Notes: generated by a model from the letters alone, not told the origin. 64,000 nt of DNA from Pedobacter glucosidilyticus (GCF_002483235.1 NZ_DLHN01000038.1:1-64000), one strand, 5' to 3'. Counted from the stretch's first letter, positions 20,046 to 28,794 are shown. Program-made: numbers and translations.

Positions 20046-20085
20046 GCAAGGTAGTTAAAAATTAATATTATTGCAATCGGTTGCA
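20046..20085 (-). promoter_or_regulatory. Promoter and operator of the lacI-GH67 operon
   Basis: On the minus strand TTG (plus 20074-20076) is followed after 20 bases by TACCTTGC (plus 20046-20053), a near-consensus -33/-7 pair. The 14-base operator at 20072-20085 covers the TTG, the same geometry as at the susC promoter. The rest of the 20008-20344 gap shows no gene. Confidence 0.65.
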
Positions 20086-20344
20086 GTAATTTTTTAATAG
20101 AAACAATTAAGCATGATCAAGAAATAATATCGAGATTTTAAGATAGCAAGTTTTGAAAATAAATGTTGAAACATTTATAAAAATGGCGGTGCTTTTTTGT
20201 GTTTTTAATATTATTTGTGTTTCTAAATTAGATTTTCATAGAATTATTTGTTAGCTTTAATCATCTTAAGCGATACTCTCAGTTTTAGAAACATCATACT
20301 CTCCTCATGTTTCTATCTATTTTTTATACATTAAAGCTTTGGTC

Positions 20345-20596
20345 ATGATGGTAAATCGCATTCATTTCGGAACTCAATTTAAAAAACGCAATCATCATCT
20401 TTTAAAAGACCCTGTGATTGAAAGTTACAATAATCAAATGGATATTTTGGTTAAGCGTTTTAGAATTATGGAAGTGATAGAGCAGGGTAAAGGAGTTGAA
20501 AAGTGGACTTGTAAAGAAGCAGAGGCAAAGTATATTTTTCTAAAGACAGAGCTTCAAGAATATATTCAAATACATCATCCTGAGGTATATAAATAA
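20345..20596 (+). CDS. Small basic protein of unknown function
   Basis: This protein of 83 residues (from the ATG at 20345; another ATG follows at 20348) is lysine- and histidine-rich with no signal peptide or membrane segment. The middle (about 20-60) is predicted helical with spaced charges. A -7-like box (AAGCTTTG, 20334-20341) sits just ahead of the start, which favours this ATG over an in-frame TTG at 20339. It ends at a shared terminator with gapA. I do not recognise a family. Confidence 0.5.
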   Translation: MMVNRIHFGTQFKKRNHHLLKDPVIESYNNQMDILVKRFRIMEVIEQGKGVEKWTCKEAEAKYIFLKTELQEYIQIHHPEVYK

Positions 20597-20632
20597 AAAA
20601 GCTTTCCAGAAATGTATCGGGAAAGCTTTTTT
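20595..20632. terminator. Bidirectional terminator between the small gene and gapA
   Basis: AAAAAAGCTTTCC and GGGAAAGCTTTTTT form a strong stem around an 11-base loop, with A and T tracts suited to both convergent genes. Confidence 0.85.
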
Positions 20633-20648
20633 AAGATAAGCTATCTTC

Positions 20649-21644
20649 TTATAAAGTAGCCATGTGTTGTAATAAATCAACAATTTTGTTAGAGTAACCC
20701 CACTCGTTATCGTACCAAGATACAACTTTAACAAAGTTATCATTTAAAGAAATACCAGCTTTTGCATCAAAAATTGAAGTACGAGCATCTCCTAAGAAAT
20801 CTGTAGAAACAACTTCATCCTCGGTATAACCTAAAATACCTTTTAACTCGCCTTCTGATGCAGCTTTCATAGCTTTTTTAATATCCTCGTAAGAAGCCGG
20901 TTTTTCTAAACGTACAGTTAAGTCAACTACAGAAACGTCAGCAGTTGGAACACGGAAAGCCATACCAGTTAATTTTCCTTTAATTTCTGGGATAACTAAA
21001 CCCACAGCTTTTGCAGCACCAGTAGATGAAGGGATGATGTTTTGGTAAGCGCCACGTCCACCTCTCCAATCTTTAACAGATGGTCCGTCTACAGTTTTTT
21101 GAGTTGCAGTAGCCGCGTGTACTGTAGTCATTAAACCTTCTAATACACCAAAGTTATCGTTTAATACTTTAGTGATAGGAGCTAAACAGTTAGTAGTACA
21201 AGAGGCGTTAGAAACGATGTTTTGATCTGCTCTTAAAGTTTTATGGTTAACACCCATCACAAAAGTAGGGGTATCATCTTTAGCAGGAGCAGACATCACT
21301 ACTTTCTTAGCACCTGCTTCAATATGTTTTTGTGCTGTTTCTTGGGTTAAGAAAAAGCCAGTAGATTCAATAATATATTCAGCACCAATTTCATTCCATT
21401 TTAAGTTAGCAGGATCTTTTTCTGCTGTTACTCTAATGCTTTGGCCATTAACTATCAGGTTGCCGTCTTTTACTTCTACAGTACCATCAAATCTTCCGTG
21501 TGTAGAATCGTATTTTAACATGTAAGCCATGTAATCAACATCAATTAAATCGTTGATACCCACAACCTGAATGTCTTTTCTGTTTATTGCAGCTCTGAAA
21601 GCTAATCTTCCAATTCTTCCGAATCCGTTAATTCCAATTTTCAT
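20649..21644 (-). CDS. gapA: Glyceraldehyde-3-phosphate dehydrogenase, type I
   Basis: This glycolytic enzyme of 331 residues converts glyceraldehyde-3-phosphate, phosphate and NAD to 1,3-bisphosphoglycerate. The NAD-binding start INGFGRIGR, Asp32 (NAD preference) and catalytic Cys149 in SNASCTTNC are present, and the family end motif SWYDNEWGYSNK is intact. Length is normal. It is the last gene of the pfkA / BadF-like / gapA unit, 5 bases after the BadF-like gene, so two glycolytic enzymes appear to be co-transcribed with a kinase-like protein. Confidence 0.97.
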   Translation of the reverse strand: MKIGINGFGRIGRLAFRAAINRKDIQVVGINDLIDVDYMAYMLKYDSTHGRFDGTVEVKDGNLIVNGQSIRVTAEKDPANLKWNEIGAEYIIESTGFFLTQETAQKHIEAGAKKVVMSAPAKDDTPTFVMGVNHKTLRADQNIVSNASCTTNCLAPITKVLNDNFGVLEGLMTTVHAATATQKTVDGPSVKDWRGGRGAYQNIIPSSTGAAKAVGLVIPEIKGKLTGMAFRVPTADVSVVDLTVRLEKPASYEDIKKAMKAASEGELKGILGYTEDEVVSTDFLGDARTSIFDAKAGISLNDNFVKVVSWYDNEWGYSNKIVDLLQHMATL

Positions 21645-21649
21645 TTGTT

Positions 21650-22501
21650 TTAATTTTTATTTGCGTAATAATTCAATAAGTTATAAATAGGTTCTTTAAT
21701 GATAGTGGATATTTTAATATGATGCTCTTTGGCAGTTTCTCTTAAATAATCCTGAAAGTTTGCGGCAACAGTTCCAACAAAATAAATGGGTTGTTTTTTG
21801 CCGTATTTTTCTATCAAAGGAATAAGATAAATGTTGATAAACTCACGAAATCCATTTTTTACAAAATCTTTAACAAAAGGGTTTTCCCTATTTTCTGTTA
21901 GCAAATCTACTAAAGAACTTATAAAAATGTTTGGATGTGCTTGTTTATATATCTTATCTAGAATTTGTTTTTTATCTAAATCGTACTTTTTCTTAAAAAG
22001 TAGGTTTATATCTGATGGTAAAGTTTGGGTGATATAGGCTTTGATTAAGTTTTTACCTAACCAATTAGAAGAACCTTCATCCGCAATAGCGTAACCTAAA
22101 CCATAGTTGTTGTCTATAATTCTTCTTCCATCAAAAAAAGCTGCGTTAGAGCCGCTGCCCATAATACATACAATACCTGTTTTATCGTCGCAGCTTGCTT
22201 TTGCGGCAGCCAGCAAATCGTTATGTACAAATATCTTACTGTATCTAAAAAATTGGGAAAATGCGTTACTTACTATCTCACTTCTTTCTTTTGATGTTGC
22301 TCCTGCACCAAAAAAGTATATTTTCTTTATTTTTTCTGCGTTATGAATCAGTTGTATATTCTTATTTAAAACTTGAAGAATATATTTTTCATCATTAAAA
22401 AAAGGATTTATACCTACAGTTCTAAGCTCAATGGTTTCTGTACCCTTATGGGCAATCCGCCAATTGGCATATCTAGATCCACTGTAAACTACTGCAACCA
22501 T
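21650..22501 (-). CDS. BadF/BadG-type sugar kinase homologue lacking the phosphate-1 motif
   Basis: This 283-residue ASKHA-fold protein aligns without gaps over the first 150 residues with the kinase at 24349-25206. Catalytic-type Asp95 (HNDLLAAA), the phosphate-2 loop GSGSN (115-119) and DEGS (141-144) are kept. The N-terminal phosphate-1 motif, which is DGGSTKT from Asp6 in the paralogue, reads YSGSRYA here, so Asp6, Thr10 and Lys11 are all replaced. The family includes N-acetylglucosamine kinases, but without Asp6 this copy may be weak, inactive or regulatory (inference). It sits 4 bases after pfkA and 5 before gapA. Confidence 0.85.
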   Translation of the reverse strand: MVAVVYSGSRYANWRIAHKGTETIELRTVGINPFFNDEKYILQVLNKNIQLIHNAEKIKKIYFFGAGATSKERSEIVSNAFSQFFRYSKIFVHNDLLAAAKASCDDKTGIVCIMGSGSNAAFFDGRRIIDNNYGLGYAIADEGSSNWLGKNLIKAYITQTLPSDINLLFKKKYDLDKKQILDKIYKQAHPNIFISSLVDLLTENRENPFVKDFVKNGFREFINIYLIPLIEKYGKKQPIYFVGTVAANFQDYLRETAKEHHIKISTIIKEPIYNLLNYYANKN

Positions 22502-22505
22502 TTTT

Positions 22506-23486
22506 TTATGCTAATATGCTAGACATTTCCATTAAATCGTCTTCTAACTTAAACTCATGTCCTGATAGTGCTTCACTTAAATCAGTAAGTGCAATAGTAT
22601 TGCCATGCAAACCAACCATTTTTCTGGTTTGGCCAGCCAATAATGCTTTTACCGCTGCAAAACCCATTCTACTGCCCAAAATTCTATCAAAACTACTTGG
22701 GCTACCGCCTCTTTGTAAATGGCCTAAAATGGTAACTTTAGTATCGTAGTAATCAAATTTTTCTTTTACTCTTTTAGCTACGTTATAAGCACCTCCGTTT
22801 TTATCTCCTTCGGCAACAATTACAATACTAGATGATTTTAAGTTAGCCGCCCCATGCTCTAGTGTTGAAATTAAATCCTCTATAGCTGTATCTTTTTCTG
22901 GTAACATAATAGCTTCTGCACCGCCTGCAATACCAGCTCTTAAAGCTATACATCCAGCATCTCTTCCCATTACTTCTATAAAGAATAAGCGGTCATGAGA
23001 TTCTGCCGTGTCTCTTATTTTATCAATAGCTTCTATTACTGTATTAGTTGCGGTATCAAAACCTAAAGTAAAATCAGAACCATAAAGGTCGTTATCAATA
23101 GTGCCTGGTACACAAATTACAGGAATATCGTATTTGTTTGAGAACCTTTCTGCACCTGTAAATGTTCCATCTCCACCTATCGCAACCAAGGCATCTATTC
23201 CTTGTTTTTTTAAATTTTGATAAGCTTTTTCCATCCCTTCCTCCGTTCTAAATTCCAAACAGCGGGCAGTTTTTAAGATAGTACCGCCTAATTGCATGAT
23301 ATTACTTACCGAATGACGATTCATCACTATAAAGTTCTCATCTATCATTCCTTGATAACCTTGTTTTATTCCAATCATCTCACAACCAAAATGAATACCT
23401 GTTCTCACAACAGCTCTTATACATGCATTCATTCCTGGGGCGTCTCCACCGGAAGTAAACACTGCTATTTTCTTAATTTTCGACAT
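22506..23486 (-). CDS. pfkA: ATP-dependent 6-phosphofructokinase
   Basis: This committed step of glycolysis phosphorylates fructose-6-phosphate. The ATP-site segment TSGGDAPGMN near the start, GGDGTFTGA (Gly where PPi-dependent enzymes have Asp) and the catalytic PGTIDNDL are all present; about 326 residues is the usual bacterial length. An in-frame ATG exists at 23501, but I prefer 23486 because the protein then begins MSKIKKIAVFTSGG, as expected, and the shared upstream site then lies at the same distance as in the paralogous kinase unit. It is the first gene of the operon with the BadF-like gene and gapA. Confidence 0.95.
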   Translation of the reverse strand: MSKIKKIAVFTSGGDAPGMNACIRAVVRTGIHFGCEMIGIKQGYQGMIDENFIVMNRHSVSNIMQLGGTILKTARCLEFRTEEGMEKAYQNLKKQGIDALVAIGGDGTFTGAERFSNKYDIPVICVPGTIDNDLYGSDFTLGFDTATNTVIEAIDKIRDTAESHDRLFFIEVMGRDAGCIALRAGIAGGAEAIMLPEKDTAIEDLISTLEHGAANLKSSSIVIVAEGDKNGGAYNVAKRVKEKFDYYDTKVTILGHLQRGGSPSSFDRILGSRMGFAAVKALLAGQTRKMVGLHGNTIALTDLSEALSGHEFKLEDDLMEMSSILA

Positions 23487-23525
23487 TTTTATTTTGAACA
23501 TTGGTTTAAGGCTTACTAATATACG

Positions 23526-23546
23526 GTGTATTTTTTACACTAAGTG
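23526..23546. promoter_or_regulatory. Candidate regulator site upstream of pfkA
   Basis: GTGTA, five bases, then TACACTAAGTG. The arms GTGTA/TACAC are an inverted repeat. The 11-mer TACACTAAGTG recurs exactly at 25259-25269 ahead of the second BadF kinase. The site lies 40 bases from the pfkA start and 58 bases from the NUDIX regulator start, so that regulator is the obvious candidate to bind it (inference). Confidence 0.5.
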
Positions 23547-23604
23547 AGATTTTGTCAATTTTTTTTTTCAAATTTGATAATTGAATTTTTATAAACGCTA
23601 AGAT

Positions 23605-24303
23605 TTGGAAAATTTACCTTTACGTTTTGAGTCGATTTTCTCGGCTGATTGTATCATTTTTGGATTTGATGAGGGTGAATTAAAAGTTTTGCTTATCGAG
23701 CGAAATGAAGAGCCTTTTAAAGAATGGTTTGCCTTGCCTGGAAACTTTGTTTATGAAAATGAAAGTATAGATGAGGCAGCAGAACGTATATTATACGAGT
23801 TAACCGGTTTAAAAGGTATTTACATGCAGCAGTTTTATACTTTTGGTGAGGTTAATAGACACCCACAAGGTAGGGTAATTACGGTGGCTTATTTTGCTAT
23901 GATAAGATTAAACGGGCAAAAAGAATTAAAACCTGTTACCAATTATGCCAGAAAAGCTGTTTGGGTTTCAGTAAAAGATTTGCCTCAATTAGCTTTTGAC
24001 CACACTGAAATTTTTAAGAAAGGTTTTGAGAAAATTAAGAATAAGATTAGCTATCAACCTATTGCTTTTGAGCTTTTACCAGAGAAGTTTACCCTTACGC
24101 AATTACAAAATCTGTACGAGGTTATCTTAAATAAAAAGCTAGATAAAAGAAACTTTAGAAAGAAAATGTTGGCTTACGATATTTTGAAAGAACTTGATGA
24201 GAAACAAAAAGGTGTTTCTTATAGAGCAGCAAAACTATACAAATTTGATAAGCGTAAATACAGTAAATATTTCCATAACGAGCTGTCTTTTGGTAAAGAG
24301 TAA
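23605..24303 (+). CDS. NUDIX-type transcriptional regulator (NrtR/AraR-like)
   Basis: This 232-residue protein has an N-terminal NUDIX fold (about 10-140) and a C-terminal winged-helix segment (about 145-230, KLDKRNFRKKML followed by a basic tail). The Nudix box at GNFVYENESIDEAAERILYE lacks the acidic REUxEE residues (it reads RILYEL), so it is probably a ligand sensor rather than a hydrolase, as in NrtR and the Bacteroides arabinose regulator. The start is a TTG; an in-frame stop just upstream rules out a longer protein. It is divergent from pfkA and convergent with the second kinase. Confidence 0.82.
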   Translation: MENLPLRFESIFSADCIIFGFDEGELKVLLIERNEEPFKEWFALPGNFVYENESIDEAAERILYELTGLKGIYMQQFYTFGEVNRHPQGRVITVAYFAMIRLNGQKELKPVTNYARKAVWVSVKDLPQLAFDHTEIFKKGFEKIKNKISYQPIAFELLPEKFTLTQLQNLYEVILNKKLDKRNFRKKMLAYDILKELDEKQKGVSYRAAKLYKFDKRKYSKYFHNELSFGKE

Positions 24304-24323
24304 GCTCTCGCAAATTATTAAAT

Positions 24324-24350
24324 AAAAATGGCGCATTAAGCGCCATTTTT
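24324..24350. terminator. Bidirectional terminator
   Basis: A perfect 11-base-pair stem (AAAAATGGCGC / GCGCCATTTTT) around a 5-base loop, between the convergent NUDIX regulator and BadF-type kinase genes. It just touches the kinase stop region. Confidence 0.9.
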
Positions 24351-25206
24351 ATTTTTTATTAAATTTTCTTACGTGGTAATCTACCAAATTATCTATAGGA
24401 GAGCGGATGATAACACCCATTTCCATCCCGTATTCTTGGGCAACTTCTTCTAAAACATTTCTAAAGTTATAAGCAACAGAGCCAATACAATTAAACTTAT
24501 AAGAAGTATAGTTAGGATAATGGCTTACCATATTTTTGAAAAAATCATCAAAAGACGATTTAACTAAATTTCTAGAGTATTCTATATTAACCGTAATATC
24601 GTAAACAAATTTGCTGAAACTTGCACAAAATCTGTTTGGAAGTGGTTTTGTATAAACCTGATCTAAAATATCATCTGGCGTTAGTTTAAAGGTTTCCCAA
24701 AATACTGCTCTCACATTTTCTGGCATATAACCCCTTATATAATCTGATAAAAGTTTTTTACCAATATAACAGCCACTACCTTCATCTCCTAAAATATAAG
24801 CCAGAGAATCAATGTTAAACTCTATGTCTTCACCATCATAAATACAAGTATTAGTGCCTGTGCCTAGTATGGCGGCAAAGCCTCTTTCATCGCCTAATAG
24901 GGCTCTTGCAGCTGCTAATAAATCATGTCCGATGTTTACTTTCGCATTGGTGAAAAAGGCCCTCATTGCTTTTGCTACAATTTCTGCTTTTTCATCGTTA
25001 TGTACCCCAGCACCATAATAATTAACTTCTTTAATAGCTGCTATAGGCAAATCAGATGCAATATTTTTCTTTAATGATTCTAAAATATACTCGGTATTAG
25101 AGAAATAAGGGTTGTAACCTTCAGTATTGAAAAGTACTTTTTTCCCATCTTCAGTAATTAAGCACCAGTTTGTTTTGGTCGAGCCTCCATCGGCAATTAT
25201 AATCAT
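24349..25206 (-). CDS. BadF/BadG-type ATPase, probable N-acetylglucosamine/sugar kinase
   Basis: This 285-residue ASKHA kinase has an intact phosphate-1 motif (ADGGSTKT, Asp6), catalytic Asp95 (GHDLLAAA), phosphate-2 loop GTGTN (115-119) and DEGSG (141-145). Members of this family phosphorylate N-acetylglucosamine or related amino sugars; the substrate here is not determined by sequence. It is monocistronic, ends at the terminator shared with the NUDIX regulator gene, and carries upstream the same 11-base site as pfkA. It is the intact counterpart of the degenerate copy at 21650-22501. Confidence 0.87.
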   Translation of the reverse strand: MIIIADGGSTKTNWCLITEDGKKVLFNTEGYNPYFSNTEYILESLKKNIASDLPIAAIKEVNYYGAGVHNDEKAEIVAKAMRAFFTNAKVNIGHDLLAAARALLGDERGFAAILGTGTNTCIYDGEDIEFNIDSLAYILGDEGSGCYIGKKLLSDYIRGYMPENVRAVFWETFKLTPDDILDQVYTKPLPNRFCASFSKFVYDITVNIEYSRNLVKSSFDDFFKNMVSHYPNYTSYKFNCIGSVAYNFRNVLEEVAQEYGMEMGVIIRSPIDNLVDYHVRKFNKK

Positions 25207-25248
25207 GTTAATTTAAATTAGGTTTTTAAAGATAGGTAAATCTTCTTA

Positions 25249-25269
25249 TTGTACAAAATACACTAAGTG
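25249..25269. promoter_or_regulatory. Candidate regulator site upstream of the BadF-type kinase
   Basis: TTGTA, five bases, then TACACTAAGTG: the same arrangement as at 23526-23546 with one mismatch in the left arm. It lies 43 bases from the kinase start, against 40 bases for pfkA. Confidence 0.5.
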
Positions 25270-25292
25270 TTTTTTGCATAAAAAAATAAATT

Positions 25293-26276
25293 TTATGGAT
25301 AAAAACATTGTTTAAGGCCTTTCTCTAAAATCTCTCTCTTTAGGTTTTTACCAATAAAAACAATTCTTGTTTCTCTTTCTTCATCATTTTTCCAGTCATC
25401 TCCTTCTGTAAATACAGGCGCCCCTTTAACAGATTGGATGATGAGTTGTTTTTTAAATCCTTCTATGTTTAAGATTCCTTTTATCCTGTAAAAATAAGCA
25501 CCTTGTATCATCAGCATCACACTAAAATAATGCCTTAGTTTTAGTAAGTCGAAACTTGGTTTTAAGATATAGCTTTGTGATACGATATTATGATGATGTG
25601 TTTCTGGCTTTAGTTGAAGAAGAGGTTTATCATCTGTTTTAAAACCTAAATTAAACCTAACTTTAGATTTATCATAAGCATGTAGTTGTAATAAGGTTGT
25701 GCTTGGGGTTTTACTATAATCGGTAAAAACGAAATCAGCAAATGGGTTTAATGCTTTAACTTTTGCTTTTACTTCTGCTAAAATTGCTGCCGAAGCTTCG
25801 CTACTTTTATTGAAAATTAAAAAATCTGAAAAAGCAATTTGTTTGGATGCTTCTTCTTCAATACCTAAAACATCTAATATATTTATGGTATCTACAATAC
25901 CTATAACACCATCTAATTTAAAAGCAGTTTGGATATTATAATCTGTTAAAAAGGTAGCCGCTACGGCAGACGGATCTGCTATACCCGTTGTTTCAATAAT
26001 TAAATGGTCATAATCGTAGGGACCCGTAACTAGCTTGTTTAGCAAAGCCGCCAAGTCTCCGTTTACAGAACAGCAAATGCAACCGTTAGAAAGTTCAAAA
26101 ATATTTTCATCGGTATTGATAACTAACTGACTGTCTATATTAATTTCACCAAATTCGTTTTCTATAATAACGAATTTTTTCTGCGGATTTTCTGCAATCA
26201 GATGGTTTAAAAAAGTAGTTTTACCGGCACCTAAAAATCCGGTAAGTATGGTAACAGGTACAGCTTTAAAAGACAT
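25293..26276 (-). CDS. CobW/COG0523-family metal-chaperone GTPase
   Basis: This 327-residue GTPase of the G3E family carries the P-loop GFLGAGKT (13-20), the metal-binding CICC motif (66-69), ETTGIADP and the guanine-specificity NKS, followed by a C-terminal CobW domain with a His-rich stretch (ETHHHN). Family members deliver zinc or other metals, often under limitation; which metal is not visible. The start at 26276 (MSFKAVPVTILTG) is preferred over one at 26297, which would overlap the histidine kinase gene. It lies 10 bases downstream of that kinase and may be co-transcribed. Confidence 0.88.
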   Translation of the reverse strand: MSFKAVPVTILTGFLGAGKTTFLNHLIAENPQKKFVIIENEFGEINIDSQLVINTDENIFELSNGCICCSVNGDLAALLNKLVTGPYDYDHLIIETTGIADPSAVAATFLTDYNIQTAFKLDGVIGIVDTINILDVLGIEEEASKQIAFSDFLIFNKSSEASAAILAEVKAKVKALNPFADFVFTDYSKTPSTTLLQLHAYDKSKVRFNLGFKTDDKPLLQLKPETHHHNIVSQSYILKPSFDLLKLRHYFSVMLMIQGAYFYRIKGILNIEGFKKQLIIQSVKGAPVFTEGDDWKNDEERETRIVFIGKNLKREILEKGLKQCFYP

Positions 26277-26286
26277 TTTGATGGTA

Positions 26287-27561
26287 TTAATTTGCAACTA
26301 AAGTAAGAGGCAAATTTACTTTAAATAGGCTACCTTGCCCCGGTGTGCTCATGACATCAATACTACCTTTTAATTTTTCTAGCAATTCCTTAACAATATA
26401 TAGGCCCAGGCCAGAAGAACTTTCGTTATTGGTTGGCTTGTTTGATAATAGGGTAAAACGTTTAAAAAGCTTGTCCATTTCATGAGGATGAATACCCGGG
26501 CCTTCATCTTTAATACTTACACTAAACTGGTCATCTTGGGTTTGAAGCGTAATAAAAACTTGCTTGTTAAAAGATGAAAATTTGATAGCATTTGAAAAAA
26601 GATTATTTAATACTCTTGTTAATAAATTACTATCTGTTTTGATGTTTAGCGCTGTGGGTAAAGGCTCGTAATTTAAGCTGATATTTTTTTCATCAGCAGA
26701 TTTTAAGAAATTACCTATAATATCTTTTACAAAAGCATTTAATTCTAACTCTTCAATATAAGGTTTAATAGGTGTGCTCTCCATACTGTTAAGTGTTTCC
26801 ATCTGGCTGATAAGATGAAATACATCTTGCATACTTTTGTTAAAAATACCAAAAAGTTCTTCTGTTTCGCTATTGGTTACCATTTCCTCAAATAAGAAAG
26901 ATAACATTTTAATATTGCTTAACGGCGATTTTAAATCATGAAGTAATATCTGCGAAAGCTGATCTTTCTCTTGCATGATTTTTTGCAGATTTTCATTGTT
27001 TTTTTCTAACTCTTGATTAAGTTTTAAGAGTTCTTCATTTTTTTCTGCTATTTGCTTTTCAAAAGATCTTTTGTCTAAATAATTACTTATCCACTGCCCA
27101 AGATATTGTACAAAATCTCTATCAGCTTGATTAAATTTTTTAGGATTGGCATAAGAGGAAGAAAAATTTAGAGTGCCAAATTTTTTCCCTTCTGATATGA
27201 TAGGAACACCTATGTAAGAACGAGTTTGAAATTTACTGTAACAAGGATGACCTTTTAAATGAGAATTTGCTGCATCGTCGACATCAAAAACATTATTCTC
27301 TCTAATGGTAATTTCACAGAAAGTATCTTTTAAATCAAAAACCTGATTTTTAAGTTGCAATTCCTTATTATTAGAATCAAAATCAATAATATGGTAATCT
27401 TCCTGAATAACCTGAGAAATAATACCAGTTTCCATCTGTAGAAAGCCACATGAAATATTTAGAATTTCTGTAAAATCATGAATATTTGTTTGAATTAAAA
27501 GAGACGTGATTTTATAAATCTCGTTCATTCTTTCTTCTTCTAACGAATTGGTTGTAGCCAT
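26287..27561 (-). CDS. GAF-domain sensor histidine kinase
   Basis: A soluble sensor kinase of about 424 residues without membrane segments, it has a GAF domain (about 25-165), a coiled coil (about 166-205), a HisKA-type dimerisation helix with phospho-acceptor His in LLHDLKSPLSNIK (about residue 208) and an HATPase domain (N box NLFSNAIKFS, G boxes DEGPGI and SSGLGLYIV). No response regulator is adjacent, so it is an orphan; the partner and GAF ligand are unknown. I chose the ATG at 27561; the frame extends to a TTG at 27588. Confidence 0.9.
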   Translation of the reverse strand: MATTNSLEEERMNEIYKITSLLIQTNIHDFTEILNISCGFLQMETGIISQVIQEDYHIIDFDSNNKELQLKNQVFDLKDTFCEITIRENNVFDVDDAANSHLKGHPCYSKFQTRSYIGVPIISEGKKFGTLNFSSSYANPKKFNQADRDFVQYLGQWISNYLDKRSFEKQIAEKNEELLKLNQELEKNNENLQKIMQEKDQLSQILLHDLKSPLSNIKMLSFLFEEMVTNSETEELFGIFNKSMQDVFHLISQMETLNSMESTPIKPYIEELELNAFVKDIIGNFLKSADEKNISLNYEPLPTALNIKTDSNLLTRVLNNLFSNAIKFSSFNKQVFITLQTQDDQFSVSIKDEGPGIHPHEMDKLFKRFTLLSNKPTNNESSSGLGLYIVKELLEKLKGSIDVMSTPGQGSLFKVNLPLTLVAN

Positions 27562-27679
27562 AATGCTTTGAAAAGGTTTCAATTGCAAAGTAATAAATAT
27601 TTCTTTACCTAATACTCGAAAATTACTTGAAATGTTTCACTAAACATAATGGCATGATATTGCATGTTTAATTTTTGGA

Positions 27680-28750
27680 ATGAATAAGCAACAAAAAATA
27701 CTGGCAAAAATTGGTCTCGACCCTAAAATTACTGCTAAGGCCATAGGTTTACGTTACATCAACAACCAACAAGCAGGCTATAACAGGTTTAAAACAAAGG
27801 GTGGTTTTATTTTTAAAGATGAAGATGGGAAAAAAGTTACTGATAAAAAAGTATTGGAAAGATTTAAAAAATTAGTTATCCCGCCAGCTTACGAGCATGT
27901 TTGGATTTCCCCCTCAGAAAATACACACTTACAATTTACAGGTATTGATGCGAAAGGTAGAAAACAATATCGCTATCATCCAGAATGGAATAAAATAAGA
28001 AATGAAGCCAAGTTTTATCGATTAAGAAAGTTTGCAGAAGCACTCCCACACATCAGAAAACAAGTAGAAACAGATTTAAATAGAAAAGGATTACCTTTTG
28101 AGAAAGTATTGGCTTTGGTGGTGAAACTGATAGAGCTTACACATATCAGAATTGGAAATGCCGAGTATAGCAAGCTTTACGGCTCTTTTGGGCTAACCAC
28201 TTTAAGAGATAAGCATGTAAAATTTACAGGTAACAAGGTTAATTTTATTTTTAAAGGTAAAAAAGGTGTGCAGCATAACATCAATTTACAAAGTAGAAAA
28301 CTAGCTACACTAGTAAAGAGGTGTAAAGATATCCCTGGTAAAGAATTATTTCAATATTATGATGATGAAGGGAAGCATTATCGTGTTGAGTCTGGCGATG
28401 TAAACCAATATCTTAAAAGTATTACTGGAGAAGACTTTACCGCTAAAGATTTTAGAACTTGGGCTGGCAGCGTACATGCCTTATGTACCTTAAAGCAGAT
28501 GGAAAAAGCTGATCAAGAACAAATATGTAAGAAGAATATAGTACAAGCTATTGATGAGGTTGCCCGCAAATTGGGTAATACACGTACGGTTTGTAAGAAA
28601 TACTATATACACCCTATTGTACTCCATAGTTATGAGAAAGGTACTTTGTACCAATACGATATTGATGAGGATTTAGAAGATAGTCTTCTCCCCGAAGAAA
28701 AATTATTGGTAAAAATCTTAGATTCAGAAAACATGTCGGTGCTTAGTTAG
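27680..28750 (+). CDS. DNA topoisomerase IB
   Basis: This 356-residue eukaryotic/poxvirus-like type IB topoisomerase relaxes supercoils through a 3'-phosphotyrosine intermediate. The N-terminal DNA-clamp domain (with RKQYRYHPEWN) and the catalytic domain with LTHIRIGNAEYSKLYGSFG (Arg157), KDFRTWAGS (Arg259) and the active-site tyrosine in CKKYYIHP (Tyr309) are all present. Length matches bacterial members. It is divergent from the histidine kinase gene. Bacterial topoisomerase IB is accessory and scattered among Bacteroidota and other phyla. Confidence 0.94.
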   Translation: MNKQQKILAKIGLDPKITAKAIGLRYINNQQAGYNRFKTKGGFIFKDEDGKKVTDKKVLERFKKLVIPPAYEHVWISPSENTHLQFTGIDAKGRKQYRYHPEWNKIRNEAKFYRLRKFAEALPHIRKQVETDLNRKGLPFEKVLALVVKLIELTHIRIGNAEYSKLYGSFGLTTLRDKHVKFTGNKVNFIFKGKKGVQHNINLQSRKLATLVKRCKDIPGKELFQYYDDEGKHYRVESGDVNQYLKSITGEDFTAKDFRTWAGSVHALCTLKQMEKADQEQICKKNIVQAIDEVARKLGNTRTVCKKYYIHPIVLHSYEKGTLYQYDIDEDLEDSLLPEEKLLVKILDSENMSVLS

Positions 28751-28794
28751 TTTATCTCCTTAAATGCGTATTTTGTTGGGATAATTTTAGCCGT

